From the NCBI GenBank assembly GCA_904063045.1, contig CAJFCJ010000005.1:544685-608684 (forward strand): DNA of 64,000 nucleotides. The letters run 5' to 3'. The first letter of the stretch is position 1. Each line of letters opens with the position of its first letter. The notes under the pieces are model-generated. The model ran no database searches. It saw only the letters and a program-made list of their open reading frames with translations, and had not been told where the DNA came from. This document shows positions 24,647-37,800 of this stretch, piece by piece. A program made the translations under genes and the position numbers. Source of the DNA: Dimorphilus gyrociliatus (lineage: Eukaryota; Annelida; Polychaeta; Dinophilidae).

Positions 24647-27600
24647 ATGAACAGATATCTTATATTATTATTCTTTAATTCTTTAAGCTTTTTTAAACAA
24701 ATACAATGTTTTAATGACTCTTGTTTGAATAGAGCTGTTTATTATGAAATCAATAGTTTCAACTATACAATACATTTGATTTTTAAAGAAACAAATAGTA
24801 TTGTTATGGGATCATTAGTTGTAAAAAGCGAATATTTCGATGAATATCTACCAATTTACTATCCTGAAGCGTTCTTAGAAAATAAGGTACTTGAAAAAAT
24901 ATCTCAAACTGCCTGCCAGACGAAAGGTTATGATGAAAGCTTTGTACAATATTTTCATTGTCCACAACGAAAAGGTAATAAAGAAGAAAATACATTTTCC
25001 CCCTAATAAAACCATATTCATTCTCTTAAAACAATACAGCCGCAGTATTGGAATTTTTCTGTTCAAAAGATATAGCTTTTACAACATGCCAGTTGTAAGT
25101 TAATGGACGATATATTAAAAAATTTAAACTATAATAGAGAGAGATACATTTCGTATAGAAAAAGAAATTATTGTCGTAAAGATGAAGGCATTAGGAGAGC
25201 GATATGCGTAAAATGCTTTAAAAAGAAAGCATCATGTTCGTATTGAAATAGAAGAGAAATTTTTTAAAAGTTTATTCTATTAAGTTTGTTTTATTTTTTC
25301 TATTTGTTCAAGTTTTCTATTCAATTATTAAACCAACCGATACTAATTCAATGGAAACTGTCTATTTGAGACGAAATAGTATATCTTATCATTTATGCTT
25401 AACAACAAATTCAACGAATGATGGAATTTGTGAAAATTCTCAACATTTCAATAGTAGAAAGTATTCATTTTTGAATGAAAGAATTACATTTTCAATTTAT
25501 TATAACGGAAGTGATTTTTCATTAATTAATAATAAAACTCGAAACTTCTCTTGCCTTGCTAAGGAATGTTTTCGAAGAAAGGACGACTTTGTTCTAACAA
25601 CTATTGCAGATTATTTTAAATATTCTCCCCCTGGTTTGTCGAGTACAGTTTTACAGCCGATTCTACTTCGATATCGATCTGAACCAATGGTTATAGCAAT
25701 CTTATCCGGTGATCATGTAAACAAAGCTATAAGTTTAATATGTCAAAATTATTCAATGATTATATCCGACGATGCTCAACCGTTATGCTCAATCCCTTGG
25801 TTCTTGAGTAAAGAAATAATCGAGAATCCTTATTTAGTCTGTAAAGATAAAGCAAAAACTATAAATGATTGCCATCTTCGAACAAAACAGTCGCCATATC
25901 CAAAGTATTATTTATGTTCAATAAAATGCGAAAGAAATCGTAAAGAGACATGGAAAAGTGATTCTTTTTGAATTAATTCAAATATAGAAAGAGAATAAAT
26001 ATTTATATATCATTTACACAGATAATACATTTCGTCTGTTATCTATTGATTACAGACCATTATATAAAACTGATAGAGTAACACCTGATGAAATCAGAGC
26101 CGAATTACAAATTTATCACAATAATCATTGGTATTTGGTTTTAATTGAACTTTTTCGAGTGCTTCAAGCAAACGTATTGAATAATTTTCAATTTATTATA
26201 TCGTTATCATAATCTTTAAAGAGTTTGTCAAATTGTTTTTTAGGTTATTTGCGGTTATTTCGGATACAAAACGGGTACTTTTGAACTACTTAAGGAAAGA
26301 GATAGATATTTAGACTTTCTACATGGTATGCATTGTAAAAAGAACGAAACAGATTTATTACGATGTGACAAACTGTTTGTTAGTGGTAGAAGAAATAAAA
26401 GACCACCAGTCTATTTATCCTGCACTAAGCGTGAGATCGAGAGAGGTAGAACTAGAAAAAAAATGAAAAAAGCATTCAAAATTCATTCAGTAATTCAAGT
26501 CTTTTTATATAGATTTCGATTGTACTGGTTTTGAACGTATAGAAGCAGAATGGAAATGTTATCATTTCGATCCAACTGTTCACCTAGCTTTATTTCAAGA
26601 TACAGTGAATAGTTGTAAGAAGAAAAATATGAGTTTATTGAGTTTATCATCAAAGAAAGATTTCCTTGTGAATCAGTATATATATTTTTTTGCTACTCAC
26701 GTCTTTGAGTATCTTTATACATTACCTAAATATGCAGAGTACAGGTTACGTAAGTGTATCATCTACTTTTTTATTGAGATTTAACTATAAATATTCAATT
26801 TTTAGTTGACACTCTCCCTTTATGTAAGTTGAAATTAAAATTCATAAACATGTTTATTTATAGTTTTTTATCAGCTACGAAAGTATTAACAAATCGTCAA
26901 AATAAAGTAGTTGTAACAACTGGCGCAAACGTGCCATTAGATTTAACTGGACTTTCTAATATTGTTGATTCACCGTTAAGTGATTTATTGCATAAAATTC
27001 TTTAATAGAGAAGATGTGTTATATCATTAGAATTTCATTTGTTAATAGATCAAAAATATTTGATAAAAAAACTTGCGAAGAGTCTTCTCATTTATTATAT
27101 AATCATGTTTCTAAATGGTTTATAACTGATCGATGTTTATCGGTAATTTCCGAAGGATATAAATCGATACCTTGCGAAATGTATACGTTTGAGCGTCATT
27201 TTTGTCAACGTGAATACGGTAAATTTTGAATTATTATATTCAATATTTATATATAATGTATTGAATTTATTTTGATAGATATTTCATTAAAGCACAAGCC
27301 TGCTTGGTTCGAGTTTAATGAATATTTAAAATGTCCACAAGAACTTTTCACTTGTCAACCAGAGAACGTTTGTATCAATATGAAAGATGTTTGCGATGGT
27401 ATTATAGACTGTCATTTTGGCAGTGATGAAAAGGATTGCGATTATCTAATAATGTTTACCTGCTATAATGGTCAGAGAATTTCATTGATGAATGTCTGTA
27501 ATAATATTCCAGATTGTTTAGACAAAAGTGACGAAGTAGATTGCGGTAAATAATTAAATTATATAGTAAATATACAGTATATTTATAAAATGATGATGAT

Positions 27601-30600
27601 TTTTTCGTATTTCATAAGAATTTCAATGTCACGAAGAAAACTCGTAAAATTTATTCAAATTGAAAAAATATGATAATTAAACATGTTCTTCAATTAGATT
27701 TCAATGCAAAAATGGACAATGTATTTCTAACAATGGACGTTGTAACAATGAACGAAATTGTTTCGATTCTTCAGACGAATTATGTGAAGGTATGTACTGC
27801 GTATTGACATATTGTATATAGGTAGCTTGTTATAATTATACAGTATATTATCACTACTGCAGTAGATAGTTTTTTTATGTTATCTATTATCTGTTACGTT
27901 TAGCTTGTATGTCAAAATAGATAATTGTTCAACGGCCTTTTGCAAAGGAAGATGTTTAGAACAGAGTAGAATGTGTGATTTAAAAACGGATTGCGAAGCT
28001 ATTCCTCCCGTTGATGAAAATCCTCAAATATGTTCAACAAAGATTACAAATTACTTGCAGACACTACCGTTTACTTATTATTCTTAATAATAAAACAATA
28101 AGCTAATAAACCTTATTTGTTTTGGCCCATGCAGATCAGATAATTCATTTTGTAAGAAAGCGAAATTTAAGCAGATATTCTCAAAAGCTTTCTTTAATAT
28201 TTCCCGTGAAAACGATTCAAAATGCCGAATTAGATACGACACTCTTGGAAATTTAAAAACAAAATCTCATTATCCTTTCAATGATATTGAAAATTGTCAA
28301 GTCGATAGATGTTCTTACGGAGAATTCAAGTGTCAAGAGCATAAAATATGCATACCTATTCAAAACGTTTGCGATGGTATAAATCATTGTTTAAACAATG
28401 AAGATGAAGTTATGTGCGGTTAGTTTTGTCTTTAAAAATGTTTAGTTTTAATAAGAAGAGCGTCTACTTTTTCTATTTCTCCTCGACTTTTAGATCAATT
28501 TATGCCTAAAGGCTTTTTTAAATGTCGATTTCAAAATACTTATATAAATCAAAGTCAGATTTGCGATGGAAAAGTGAATTGTTTACACAGTAACGACGAA
28601 TCATTTTGCTTTGAAAATCCTAAGGAATATTGTTTAAAACATTGTAATTGTCAGTTAAAATCAATTATTTCTTGTAAATTGAACAAGACAACATCAAAAA
28701 TGAATAATTTTAAACAACGTATTAATTATCTGAAAATAACTGGAATGTCTAATGAACATATCATTAATTTGAAATATTCGTATTATATAACAAGTTTAGA
28801 AGTGATAAATGGTTTTATAACGGATTTATCAAAAGTATTATTTACCAATCTAGTTTATTTGAATGTTGAAGAAAATAGAATTGAAAATATTTCATCTTTA
28901 GAGAGGAAACCTATGAAAAAACTACAAATTCTTATATTGAGAAATAATCCCTTTAGGGATATTAATAAAGAAAGTTTCTTATTTGACAATTTACTATATT
29001 TAGATTTATCAAATACAAAGATAAAACATCTGAGTGATCTTGTATTTCGTCGTTTTACTAATTTAACAATATTGAAAATAAGTAAATGTTATCTTTCTTC
29101 TATTCATCAAAATGTCTTTTCGTCACTAACTCAAATTGAGATTATTGAATTGAATAAAACGGATTTTGAATATGAAACTCTAATGGAATCTATAAAACAG
29201 TTGAAGAATTTGAAATACTTCTCTTCAATTAGTTTTGAATTATGTTGTATAGCTAAAAAATGGAATTTAAAGTTAATTAGTTGCGTTCCGAAGTCATCGA
29301 TATTTAAGAGTTGCACTGATCTTATTGGCGTTAAATCATTAAGATTAATAGTATGGATAATTGTTTTCTTTGGTTTTATTGGGAATACTATTGCTTTCAT
29401 CCTTCAAATCAAAGCCTTTTCAAAAACATATCACCTGTACCATTTAGTCTTAAATATATCCGACATGTCGTTTATAATATATCTAGTATCTATAGCAATA
29501 ACTGACAGCTATTACCAAGGTATCTACATACAAAATGATTCAAAATGGCGACATAGTTGGATGTGTAATCTATTGGGAATATTGGCCAGTATATCAGTGC
29601 TTATGTCAAATATTTCATTAACATTTATAACTGTTAATCGATATTTTGGAATTTGTCATCCATTCAGCGGTGTAACCACTAATAAATCATTCGTTTTCCT
29701 CTTATTCATTTGTACCATATTTACCACTATTTCATCTATTCTACCAATATACATCTTTAAAGTATTAAACTATAACTAAACTTTAAAACCAATTCGTATT
29801 AATAGTCTATTTTCATCTATTTGAAGAATTATTATTCAAGTACTGCAGTCTGTTTTTCTTTGCATATAACAAACGAAAAGTTCGATGGTTGGCAGTATTC
29901 TTTTGCATTTTTTGGATTGTTTACATTGTTTTGTTGTATAGCAATTTCAATGTTATACATTGGAATGATTAGAGTTGTTTTTCAATCGAAATCAATCACT
30001 GATAAGAATCAATTTATGAAACGAGTGAGAAAAATTGCTAGTTCCGCGTTTATTATTACAATGAGTAATATGGCTTGTTGGTTTCCCGTATCAATCCTTG
30101 GTAATAAAATTGACGATAGCGTATTATATATTTATATACTGTATATACTATATATAGGTCTTATATCAATGAACAACAATATTGTTCTTGAGAAATCATT
30201 ATATCGTTGGATTGCCCTATTTCTTATTCCGTTAAATAGCGTCTTAAATCCATTATTTTATTCTGGTGGTGAAATTTTAGCAATAGTAAAGCGTCTAAAA
30301 CTTAAAGGAGAAACCCATTTGTAAGTTGTAAACAAAACTTTCAACTATATCTTCGTTTTCGTTCCTTCAAATAGGAGACAAGCTTTAGAAGATCTTCGTA
30401 AGACTCAAAAGGACAATTGTACGTTTTGATTGGTTAACAACAGAGATAATAACTTGATATATTTTCATTTCTCCATTAAAGATACTCTATTCTTTAAAAG
30501 TTCTAATAAAAAAAAGATAATATTTGATAATTGCCCATTCAAAAAGTGGCAATTTACAACCGTCAAACGCCATATTGGAATTGTCAATGTTCTTGCCATA

Positions 30601-30884
30601 TTTAAAGATCTGGCAATCGCTTTGGATTTAATACATGGCTTTAATTTTATGATTGATAAAAATGATAATAAATGTATTGTTTATAGAGTAATAATTTTCA
30701 ATTATCTCTTCTTTGTAATTGCATAATATTTTCATATTTTTAGGAAATGAATAAAAAGATTTCGTGCTCCATTTTATTGAAGAATACCGTATTTGCGAAA
30801 AATGAAAAGGATATGAAGAAAGATATTATGATTGTTGCAGAACTAGTTGAAAATCTTTTAAAATCTCGAAATAAAGCTGAATAA
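24647..30884 (+). CDS. Receptor C: SRCR-like/C-type lectin/LDLa/LRR class A GPCR
   Basis: Signal peptide MNRYLILLFFNSLSFFKQIQ (exon 24647-24974). SRCR-like segments up to about 26440: ACQTKGYDESF, AELQIYHNNHWYLVLI, then VICGYFGYKTGTF and CKKNETDLLRC. C-type lectin fold about 26515-27220 (CYHFDPT, CLSVISEGYKSIPC). LDLa at about 27330-27545 (two), 27700-27790, 27920-28050, 28300-28420 and 28502-28610. LRRs about 28700-29220 (LLYLDLSNTKIKHL). Type C LGR hinge (FELCCIA, CTDLIG); TM1-4 to about 29760 with NRY for DRY. TM5-7 exon about 29821-30322 with CWFPVSIL and NPLFY, an intact NPxxY. Tail exons continue in frame at about 30376-30419, 30481-30692 and 30745-30884. The frame around 25200-25313 is hard to join. 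Paralogue of A, B and D; probably a cell-surface recognition receptor signalling through G proteins, by family. Confidence 0.8.
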
Positions 30885-31042
30885 TAATTGTATCGTTTCA
30901 TATGATTAGATAAGAATTAGTAAAATTGTCACGTGAACATTATTATGACTAATTGAAACGTGAACAATCGGTTTACAATTGAAAATTTCTTTCATCATCA
31001 GAACCTATTACTCAACAATTTGACATTGAGTTAAAAATTACG

Positions 31043-31856
31043 TCAGTCCACCAATATTCTCTTTAGTAGGAAGGAACGAAATGGACTAATATGAACATAC
31101 ATGCAATGATCATGCTTATTCTTGAATATCCTTTGCATTTCTTTCCTCGGTAGGTTTCCAGGCGTATGTAATACTTTAGATTTTCCAATGACGCTTATTA
31201 CTCCACCCAATTTTGAAAAATCTGACACATCCTTACTAATATGAGTATTAAGAAAGTGTTTATTAGCAATTTTCGTCTTGGAAATTGAGATTATTAGTTG
31301 TTGTTTATCAAAGTAGAACACAATTTTATTCTTTAATTTCAAGAAGAAAAAGTTGCTTATCCTTCTAACAGAAGGTTTTGATTTCCATTCGTAGATATGA
31401 CTAGTTGAAAAGTATATTCCTTCCAAAGTTATCTTAGCGTTTATTGATAAAATTTGAAAGAGCATTTTTGTAATATAATGATGATTTTTCTCTGATATTC
31501 CATATAATATTGTATTTGTATCGTATTCCTTAAAAATAACTATTATCTCTTTAAAAACATGCTTTGCATTATAGCACAGATATTTTACTCCAGGAATCAT
31601 ATTTTGTATTGTTGGATTAACAGTTTGCATTACGAATAAATTGCCAGTAACTGTTGCTTTGAAGTTGAAAGACTTACCTAATCCAGCTAGACAAGGGAGA
31701 GATGAAAGTAAACATTAAAAAACAATTAAATGATTTATAATTAACTTTTCACATACTTTGTCTCCTCGATAAAAAATTCCTTAAAGAACAATTCATTTCA
31801 CTTCCATTAAAGTAACAGATTAAACTAAAGCCGACAATCAGTGAAATTCTCTTCAT
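31043..31856 (-). CDS. Small secreted protein, unrecognised
   Basis: Two exons. Exon 1 starts at 31856 with signal peptide MKRISLIVGFSLICYFNGS; an intron of about 60 nt follows; exon 2 runs from 31691 to the stop at 31043 (starts GLGKSFNFKATVTGNLFV). About 250 residues, basic, rich in alternating hydrophobic residues and so probably beta-rich, with few cysteines. The stretch LGGVISVIGK faintly recalls the end of VWD or inter-alpha-inhibitor C-terminal domains, but not enough to name it. A TATA-like run lies about 50 bp upstream. It is on the same strand as, and downstream of, the NLR and fucolectin-like genes. Function unknown. Confidence 0.6.
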
Positions 31857-32116
31857 GCTGCTAAATTTATCAACGTACATGTGAATTAAAGTTGTTAACT
31901 CTTATATATATATCCGTATTTTGTGGAAAAGACAGCGTAAAAACCACAAAAATATTCGAGAAGGTTTAATAACCCATCAAATCATACCAAATATGGAAAA
32001 TATTCATCATCGTTTTATTGATTTTTACAGCTATCATTCAATTCAAATTTTACGGTTTGGGAAAATGTGGCAAATTTGAATGTAAAACTGATTACATCTG
32101 AAGATTTGAATCGTAA

Positions 32117-32205
32117 GCCCCAGTGGCGCAATCGGTTAGCGCGCCGTACTTATAAGAGTAGTACTGGCCATGCGGAGGTTGTGAGTTCGATCCTCACCTG
32201 GGGCA
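32117..32205 (+). tRNA. tRNA-Ile(TAT) with intron
   Basis: 89 nt. Acceptor GCCCCAG/CTGGGGC; anticodon stem CCGTA/TGCGG with a G-U pair; loop CTTATA plus A gives TAT. The intron is about 15 nt, at the canonical site, as is usual for animal Ile-TAT. Terminator TTTTT follows. Confidence 0.95.
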
Positions 32206-32651
32206 TATACTTTTTGTTTTAAGATTTGGGAAAAGGGAAGTATTAACAGCACTCATTGCCAAATGTTCAATATTGATAGTTATAGTCAGCATTATGTCAG
32301 CTAGTTGATATAATATCGTTTCTCGGAGAGAGTGAATAACCATAAGCGGGGCGGAGTTATTTTATCTGGATGATGAAATAATTTTAAATAATACGAAAAT
32401 ATCGGATGTATTGGTTATAAAATTCATTGTACTTATATTTTCATATTCAATTAGCTTATTTCAACTAATGAGTGAAAGTTGTTTAATCAACATTCGATGG
32501 TTTTTTCTCACGTTGTTAACTGTGCAATTTGAGCATTTATTATCAGATTTTTATTGATATATTTACGCATCAACATAAATTATTCATAGCAGAAAAACAG
32601 TTTTATTTACTTTCCATAAAGTAAAATTATAAAATATATAGAAAGAAAAGT
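32206..32651. other. Intergenic, tRNA-Ile to fucolectin-like gene 1
   Basis: AT-rich with no reading frame of interest; holds the 3' UTR of the minus-strand gene to its right. Confidence 0.5.
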
Positions 32652-34013
32652 TTAACATTTGCTGTCAAATTTTGTTGATTTTTTCTTAAAATAATCAATA
32701 TTGCTGGGTATATCTAAACTACGGTTGGTTATTGCAGTATTAAAATATAATTTGTAGTTTGTATCCTCAATTGAAAATCCAACGCAAGATTTATTAAGTT
32801 CGCATTCTTTTGAACAAGCTATAAACGAATTACACGATTTACTATTACCTTCCGTATTAGAAAATTCACTGATTTTTGATAGTCTTGAATATTCATTAAT
32901 ATTTCTAACTTGAATAAATATATTGCAAAATGTAAATCCCTTAACGTTTTCTAAAATAACCAACTTTCCTCGTAAACCGGAACAATTAAATACTTGAATT
33001 ATTTCTTTCGATTCGTTATTAAATTGATAAGAAAAATCGCATGAAGAGTTGACGGACTTTATCTCTAAATCATTGATCAAATGAACATTCAATATATCCT
33101 CATTTCTTTTCCTATGTACTATAACGCTGTCAATGTAATAATACGACTTTAATTCTATAAGGAAATATGTAAACGATCTATCATTTTCCTTTATTAAAGT
33201 ATATCTCTGTCTATCAGTTTCTAAGATATCATCATATCCGTTTCCTCTACCAGAAACTAAAATTGAAAATAATAGAGTCTCTATTAAAAGAAATTCATCA
33301 AGATAAAAGATAACAGACCTATTGTTCCCAAATCTCCGTGAACAACTATAGGATGCATAAAATAGTATCTCTTCGCTCCAGATCTCATTTTGTAAGTAGA
33401 GTTTATAGTGAAAGATCTGTTGTTTTCTATTACGTATCTATCCGACTCTTTGAATAATATATTATTTGTTGTGTAGGCTATACATTGTTGCTTGCCAGAT
33501 AAAGGATGAAGACCAATAAGCCATTCTTTCTTAATAGAAATTGGATTTTCAAGTAAGAGGAGTGAATATTTTTTAATATTTCCTCCTTTTGGAACTTTAG
33601 TTGAGCTCTTCAAAGTAAACTTATCATTTTTTTTTTTCCAAACATCTAAAATAAATTTTCCCAACTTAAATAATACGTTTTTAACCTAAATAATTAGTCG
33701 AAACCTAAATGGCAGCCGTCCGGTATGATTTTTATCAAATACCATCCAATTAGAATTCCATCATCTTGAAAGAGATAATCTACTTGATAGAGTACATTCA
33801 GCCAGCTCCCTCCAGCTGTCAGATTAACGTTTTGCATATCATCTTCACTCGGTAATTTTGGATAAACTCCTACGAAACAGTCGACTGCTGAGTAGTTAAG
33901 AAGAGCCGCTATCGACAGTAAAAACTCTTTAGTATACGAAATAAGTGAAATTACTATTTTTTAAGTTAACCATTGAAAATAGCAAACACTGAAAGAATCG
34001 TCATCGCTACCAT
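32652..34013 (-). CDS. Secreted fucolectin-like (FTP)/PAN protein 1
   Basis: Four exons, all joined by phase-1 introns that I could reconcile in frame: 34013-33971 (signal peptide MVAMTILSVFAIFNAALL), 33908-33705, 33645-33319 and 33256-32652. Exons 2-3 form an N-terminal module shared by the family: GILIGWYLI, then C.LG and VWKKKNDKFTL, then VPKGG. Exon 4 has a galactose-binding-like (F5/8 type C or FTP) fold: FLIELKSYYYIDSVIVHRK, NCSGLRGKLVILENVKGF. A PAN/apple-like cysteine cluster then ends the protein (CNSFIACSKECELNKSC). No membrane segment, so secreted. Lies downstream of the NLR gene on the same strand. Probably sugar-binding by fold; ligand unknown. Confidence 0.78.
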
Positions 34014-34827
34014 TCTATCCAACTTTAATCATCCAGTCTAGTAATAGAGCTGATAAAAGAGAAAATCTAATCAGAGTTGACATGAGTGTGGTAGTTGATC
34101 TCAATAAAAGAAATGATATTGTTATGCTTATGTGGAAAAGTCTCGTGAAATGACAAATCAATTCTTCATTCGATCGACTTAATAAGCTTTTCAGGATTTA
34201 TTGCCAAATCAGGAAAAAAAAGAAAGAAAGACGAAGGGAACATTTATAGGAAACGATCGATTAAACGAGGTATAATGAGATAAAAAAAAAGAACAATAAT
34301 TACTGAATAGATATTTAATTAAATGTAAGCGTTTCTCAGATTAAATATTAATATAGAATGCAAAATGCCGACATCATTAAGCGGTAAAAAAAACAGAGAC
34401 AGAGTCATTTACTTTGTTTAAATAAAATGCAAAAGTCAATATTGATCACTTTTCCTTTGTTACTGATGTTTTTATGATATTTTTCAATAGATATAGAGAA
34501 TCGTATACAAAATTTTATTTAATACATTTCTATATTTCATTGATTGATACCTAAATTAATAGACAAAGAAACGAAAAACTAAATTACATTGTTTTAGACT
34601 TTATTTATAGTAAATAGAAACTGTAATAAAAAGCCTTCTGTAGCGTCACTTTTTGATATTAAAAACGACTCTAAGGTTATTCTTTGAACGCTTTTCCATT
34701 AAACTATTCACTAATCTCTCACCAAATTAGTTACAAGAGAAATTGAAATCCAAATCTTCTATTGAATGACCTTCAAATATTTCTGATATCCTATAAAAGA
34801 TGATAGAATTGATCCAAATTCATTGTC
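34014..34827. other. Intergenic between NLR gene and fucolectin-like gene 1
   Basis: AT-rich; includes the promoter of fucolectin-like gene 1 and the 3' UTR of the NLR gene. No further coding sequence seen. Confidence 0.5.
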
Positions 34828-37800
34828 TTAATCGCTTAGATAAAGCTTTTGTATATTGGTATTATTGTTAAAAATTCTTTTAGAAAGAATAGCAGTGGTA
34901 AACTTTCCTCCAAAATCGTTTTCGCTGATATCTAACACTTCTAAATGCTTTAAAACTGCAATCGTTTCACCGATATAATCAATAATTTTAGAATTAAAAC
35001 CACATTTTCTTAAACTAATACGAGTAATAGAATGACAACTTTTCCTTATTGCTGCTAACAGATATTCTCCACCTTTGACCTCTAAATCGTTTCTTCCCAC
35101 ATCAAGAATTGAAAGGTTGTGTTTATTATTAAGCGCTTTTCCAAGAAAATATGCATTATTTGAAGATATTGAACAATTCCAGAGGTATAATTCCCTTATT
35201 CGGTTACAATTTTCTAACGCCTCTAAAATTGATCTTTCTACGAAAACTCCTCTAAAGTCGATTACTATTACGAGTTGATTATTCAATAAAAGCTTTGACA
35301 TAGTGGTAGAAATTTCAATACCAGTATTACATTCAACAACTATCACTTTACGTAAATTATGACAATTCTCAGAAATAGAATTGAAGATATTCTTCCAGAT
35401 GTTTGGTGAAAAATTCTGTCTAGAAAATCTTATCCTTCCTAGTTCGGGCATCTTTTTAAATATTTCATCAATTTCTTTATTTTCTTTAATGAATACCTTA
35501 GAAAGTTCAAATATGTTTGATTCTCTTTCATTAAAATCTAACTTTTGTAGATTGTTTATTAGTTGGTCAGTTAAAAGATTATTGTGTATTCTTACATCTT
35601 GTATTGGAAAGTTACCTTCCGCTAAAACTTGAATGAATTTATTTAGATAGCATACTTTAACTGTTTTCGTAATCTTTAGGAATTTGTCTTGTATGATTAC
35701 TTTCAATTCAGACTGTATTTTTCGAAGTTTATACAAATTAAAAACTTCCTCGTCAATATCGTCTACGGCTTTAAAACATTCGTACTGCTCTAATCTATTG
35801 AACCATTCAATATCTGATGTTGATTTTTTCGAATTGAGCACTCTTAACGATGGAATAGTTAGTAAGTATAAAATCATTGGTCTTAGGCAATCAACGGATA
35901 TTTTACACTGATAAATGTAGAGCTCTTCTAATTGAAGTATCATTGACTTTTGATGGAATGATTCGATAAAATGCTTAATAGCTTCATCACCAAATGTATT
36001 ATAGGAAATATCCAAAACTGACAGATGAGATAGTCGATTAATAATTTGACGAAATTCGCACAAAAATTCCTCATTCAATTCGCTATTCTGAAGATAGATC
36101 TTTGATAAAACGTTATCTTTGAACTTTGAAATGGTTCGCAATAAACCAAGTACCGATGAATTTCCAAATGAATTATCTGATAGATCCAACTCTCTTAGCT
36201 TATTCATATTGTAACATTCTTCGATACAACTCGGAAGTTGATTGTAATTTTTATTAGAGTTTTTAATGATTAATTTTTCAAGTGAAAAATTATAATATTT
36301 AATTAGATTTGTTAAAAATTCATCGTAATTTGAACAATTTCTAATATTCAATACTTTCAACTTTGAAAGAATTTTAAAACAATGTTTCATATTGAATTTT
36401 GCAATAAAACATTCAAAATTGCAATCTTTACAGTATAATTCTTTTAAATTGTTTAAATGCTTTAATAAGAAAAACTTTGTAAGTGAAATATTCGAGAATT
36501 TTATGTTGGTTAAAAATGAAAATTTCATTAGATTCCTTTGTAAACTTTTCTTCATTTCTAACGAATATTCATCGTTAAAATTTAACATTATCTCTCTAAT
36601 TGTTACCAATTGACATAGATATACTAAAATTGTCTTTGTTGTTTCGTACTGTAAATTATTGCCACCAAAATTCAATGTCAATAAATGAGTTTGAGAGGAG
36701 AGAAATGTTTTTATAGCCGATTTATCAATAGTTGTTACATTACAATTTTCAGCGTGAAATTCTCTTAAATTCCTTTGATTTGTATTGGCCAAAGTATAAA
36801 ATAACATTTTCATTCCGTCATTCTTTATCATATTACCTCCAATATTTAATACTTTCAAATCGTTGAAATGGCAAAATACTGTCAGAAATCTTTGGAAAGA
36901 AGATGAACTGATTTCACAATTGTATAAAATAAGCTCTTCTAAATAAATATTTCCATTCAATTTGAATTCTTCGGATAAATATTCCATACTTTCATCTGAA
37001 AATATCAAAATTTCTCCTATTTAGTTGACGATTGCGCAATAATCATATATAGAATATTTACAAACCAGTTAGAATGTTATTTGAGAGATCAAGCTTTTTC
37101 AAAAACCTCTGATTACTAGCTAATTTCGCAATAACTTTTATATTAGAAGAACTGAGGAAACAATTATTAAAGATGATTTGTTCTTCAATCGAAGTAGTAG
37201 CATATTTACAATTCTCTGTTGTAATCATATTATCAATTATAGTACATTTCTTCATATTTGGAGAGTTTTGTAGTAATTTCTGTAAATCTCCAAAGTTAAT
37301 TGGAGATTTTAATCCACTAATTAATTCCAATTCTAACAAATTACCTATATGATAAGAATTCGTATAGAGTTCAATAAAATATGAAAAGTTAAAGTCTACA
37401 TTAAAGAATAATAGTTTTGTTAGTGAAATTTTAGTATTAGATAATAAAACTGCCAAAGCGATATTGTTTAGTCTTTCGTTACGAATTTCTTTATTTGTTA
37501 ATCCATTTTTTAACAGGTCAATAACCGTTGAAGATAGTTGTTCGCAATGTTTCAACACAACCGGATATTGAGCGCATATATCTGTATAAACTGGTAAATT
37601 TAATGATCTAATAAGTAGAAGAGAATTTAAGAGTTTATAGATGTTTTTCTCCGATAGTAAAAATGTAGAATTCGAGTTGGAAAAGCCATTTTTTATAATA
37701 TATTGTGCGCAAAAATATTCGTAAAATATTCCATAGGAAAAGGTTAACTCTTCTAAATGAAAATATTCATCTTTAACTACCAATAGTCCACCAAAATGGT

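Noticed and set aside
34900-36700. Several plus-strand open frames
   Set aside because: All are antisense to the LRR exon of the NLR gene and lack start context or motifs.
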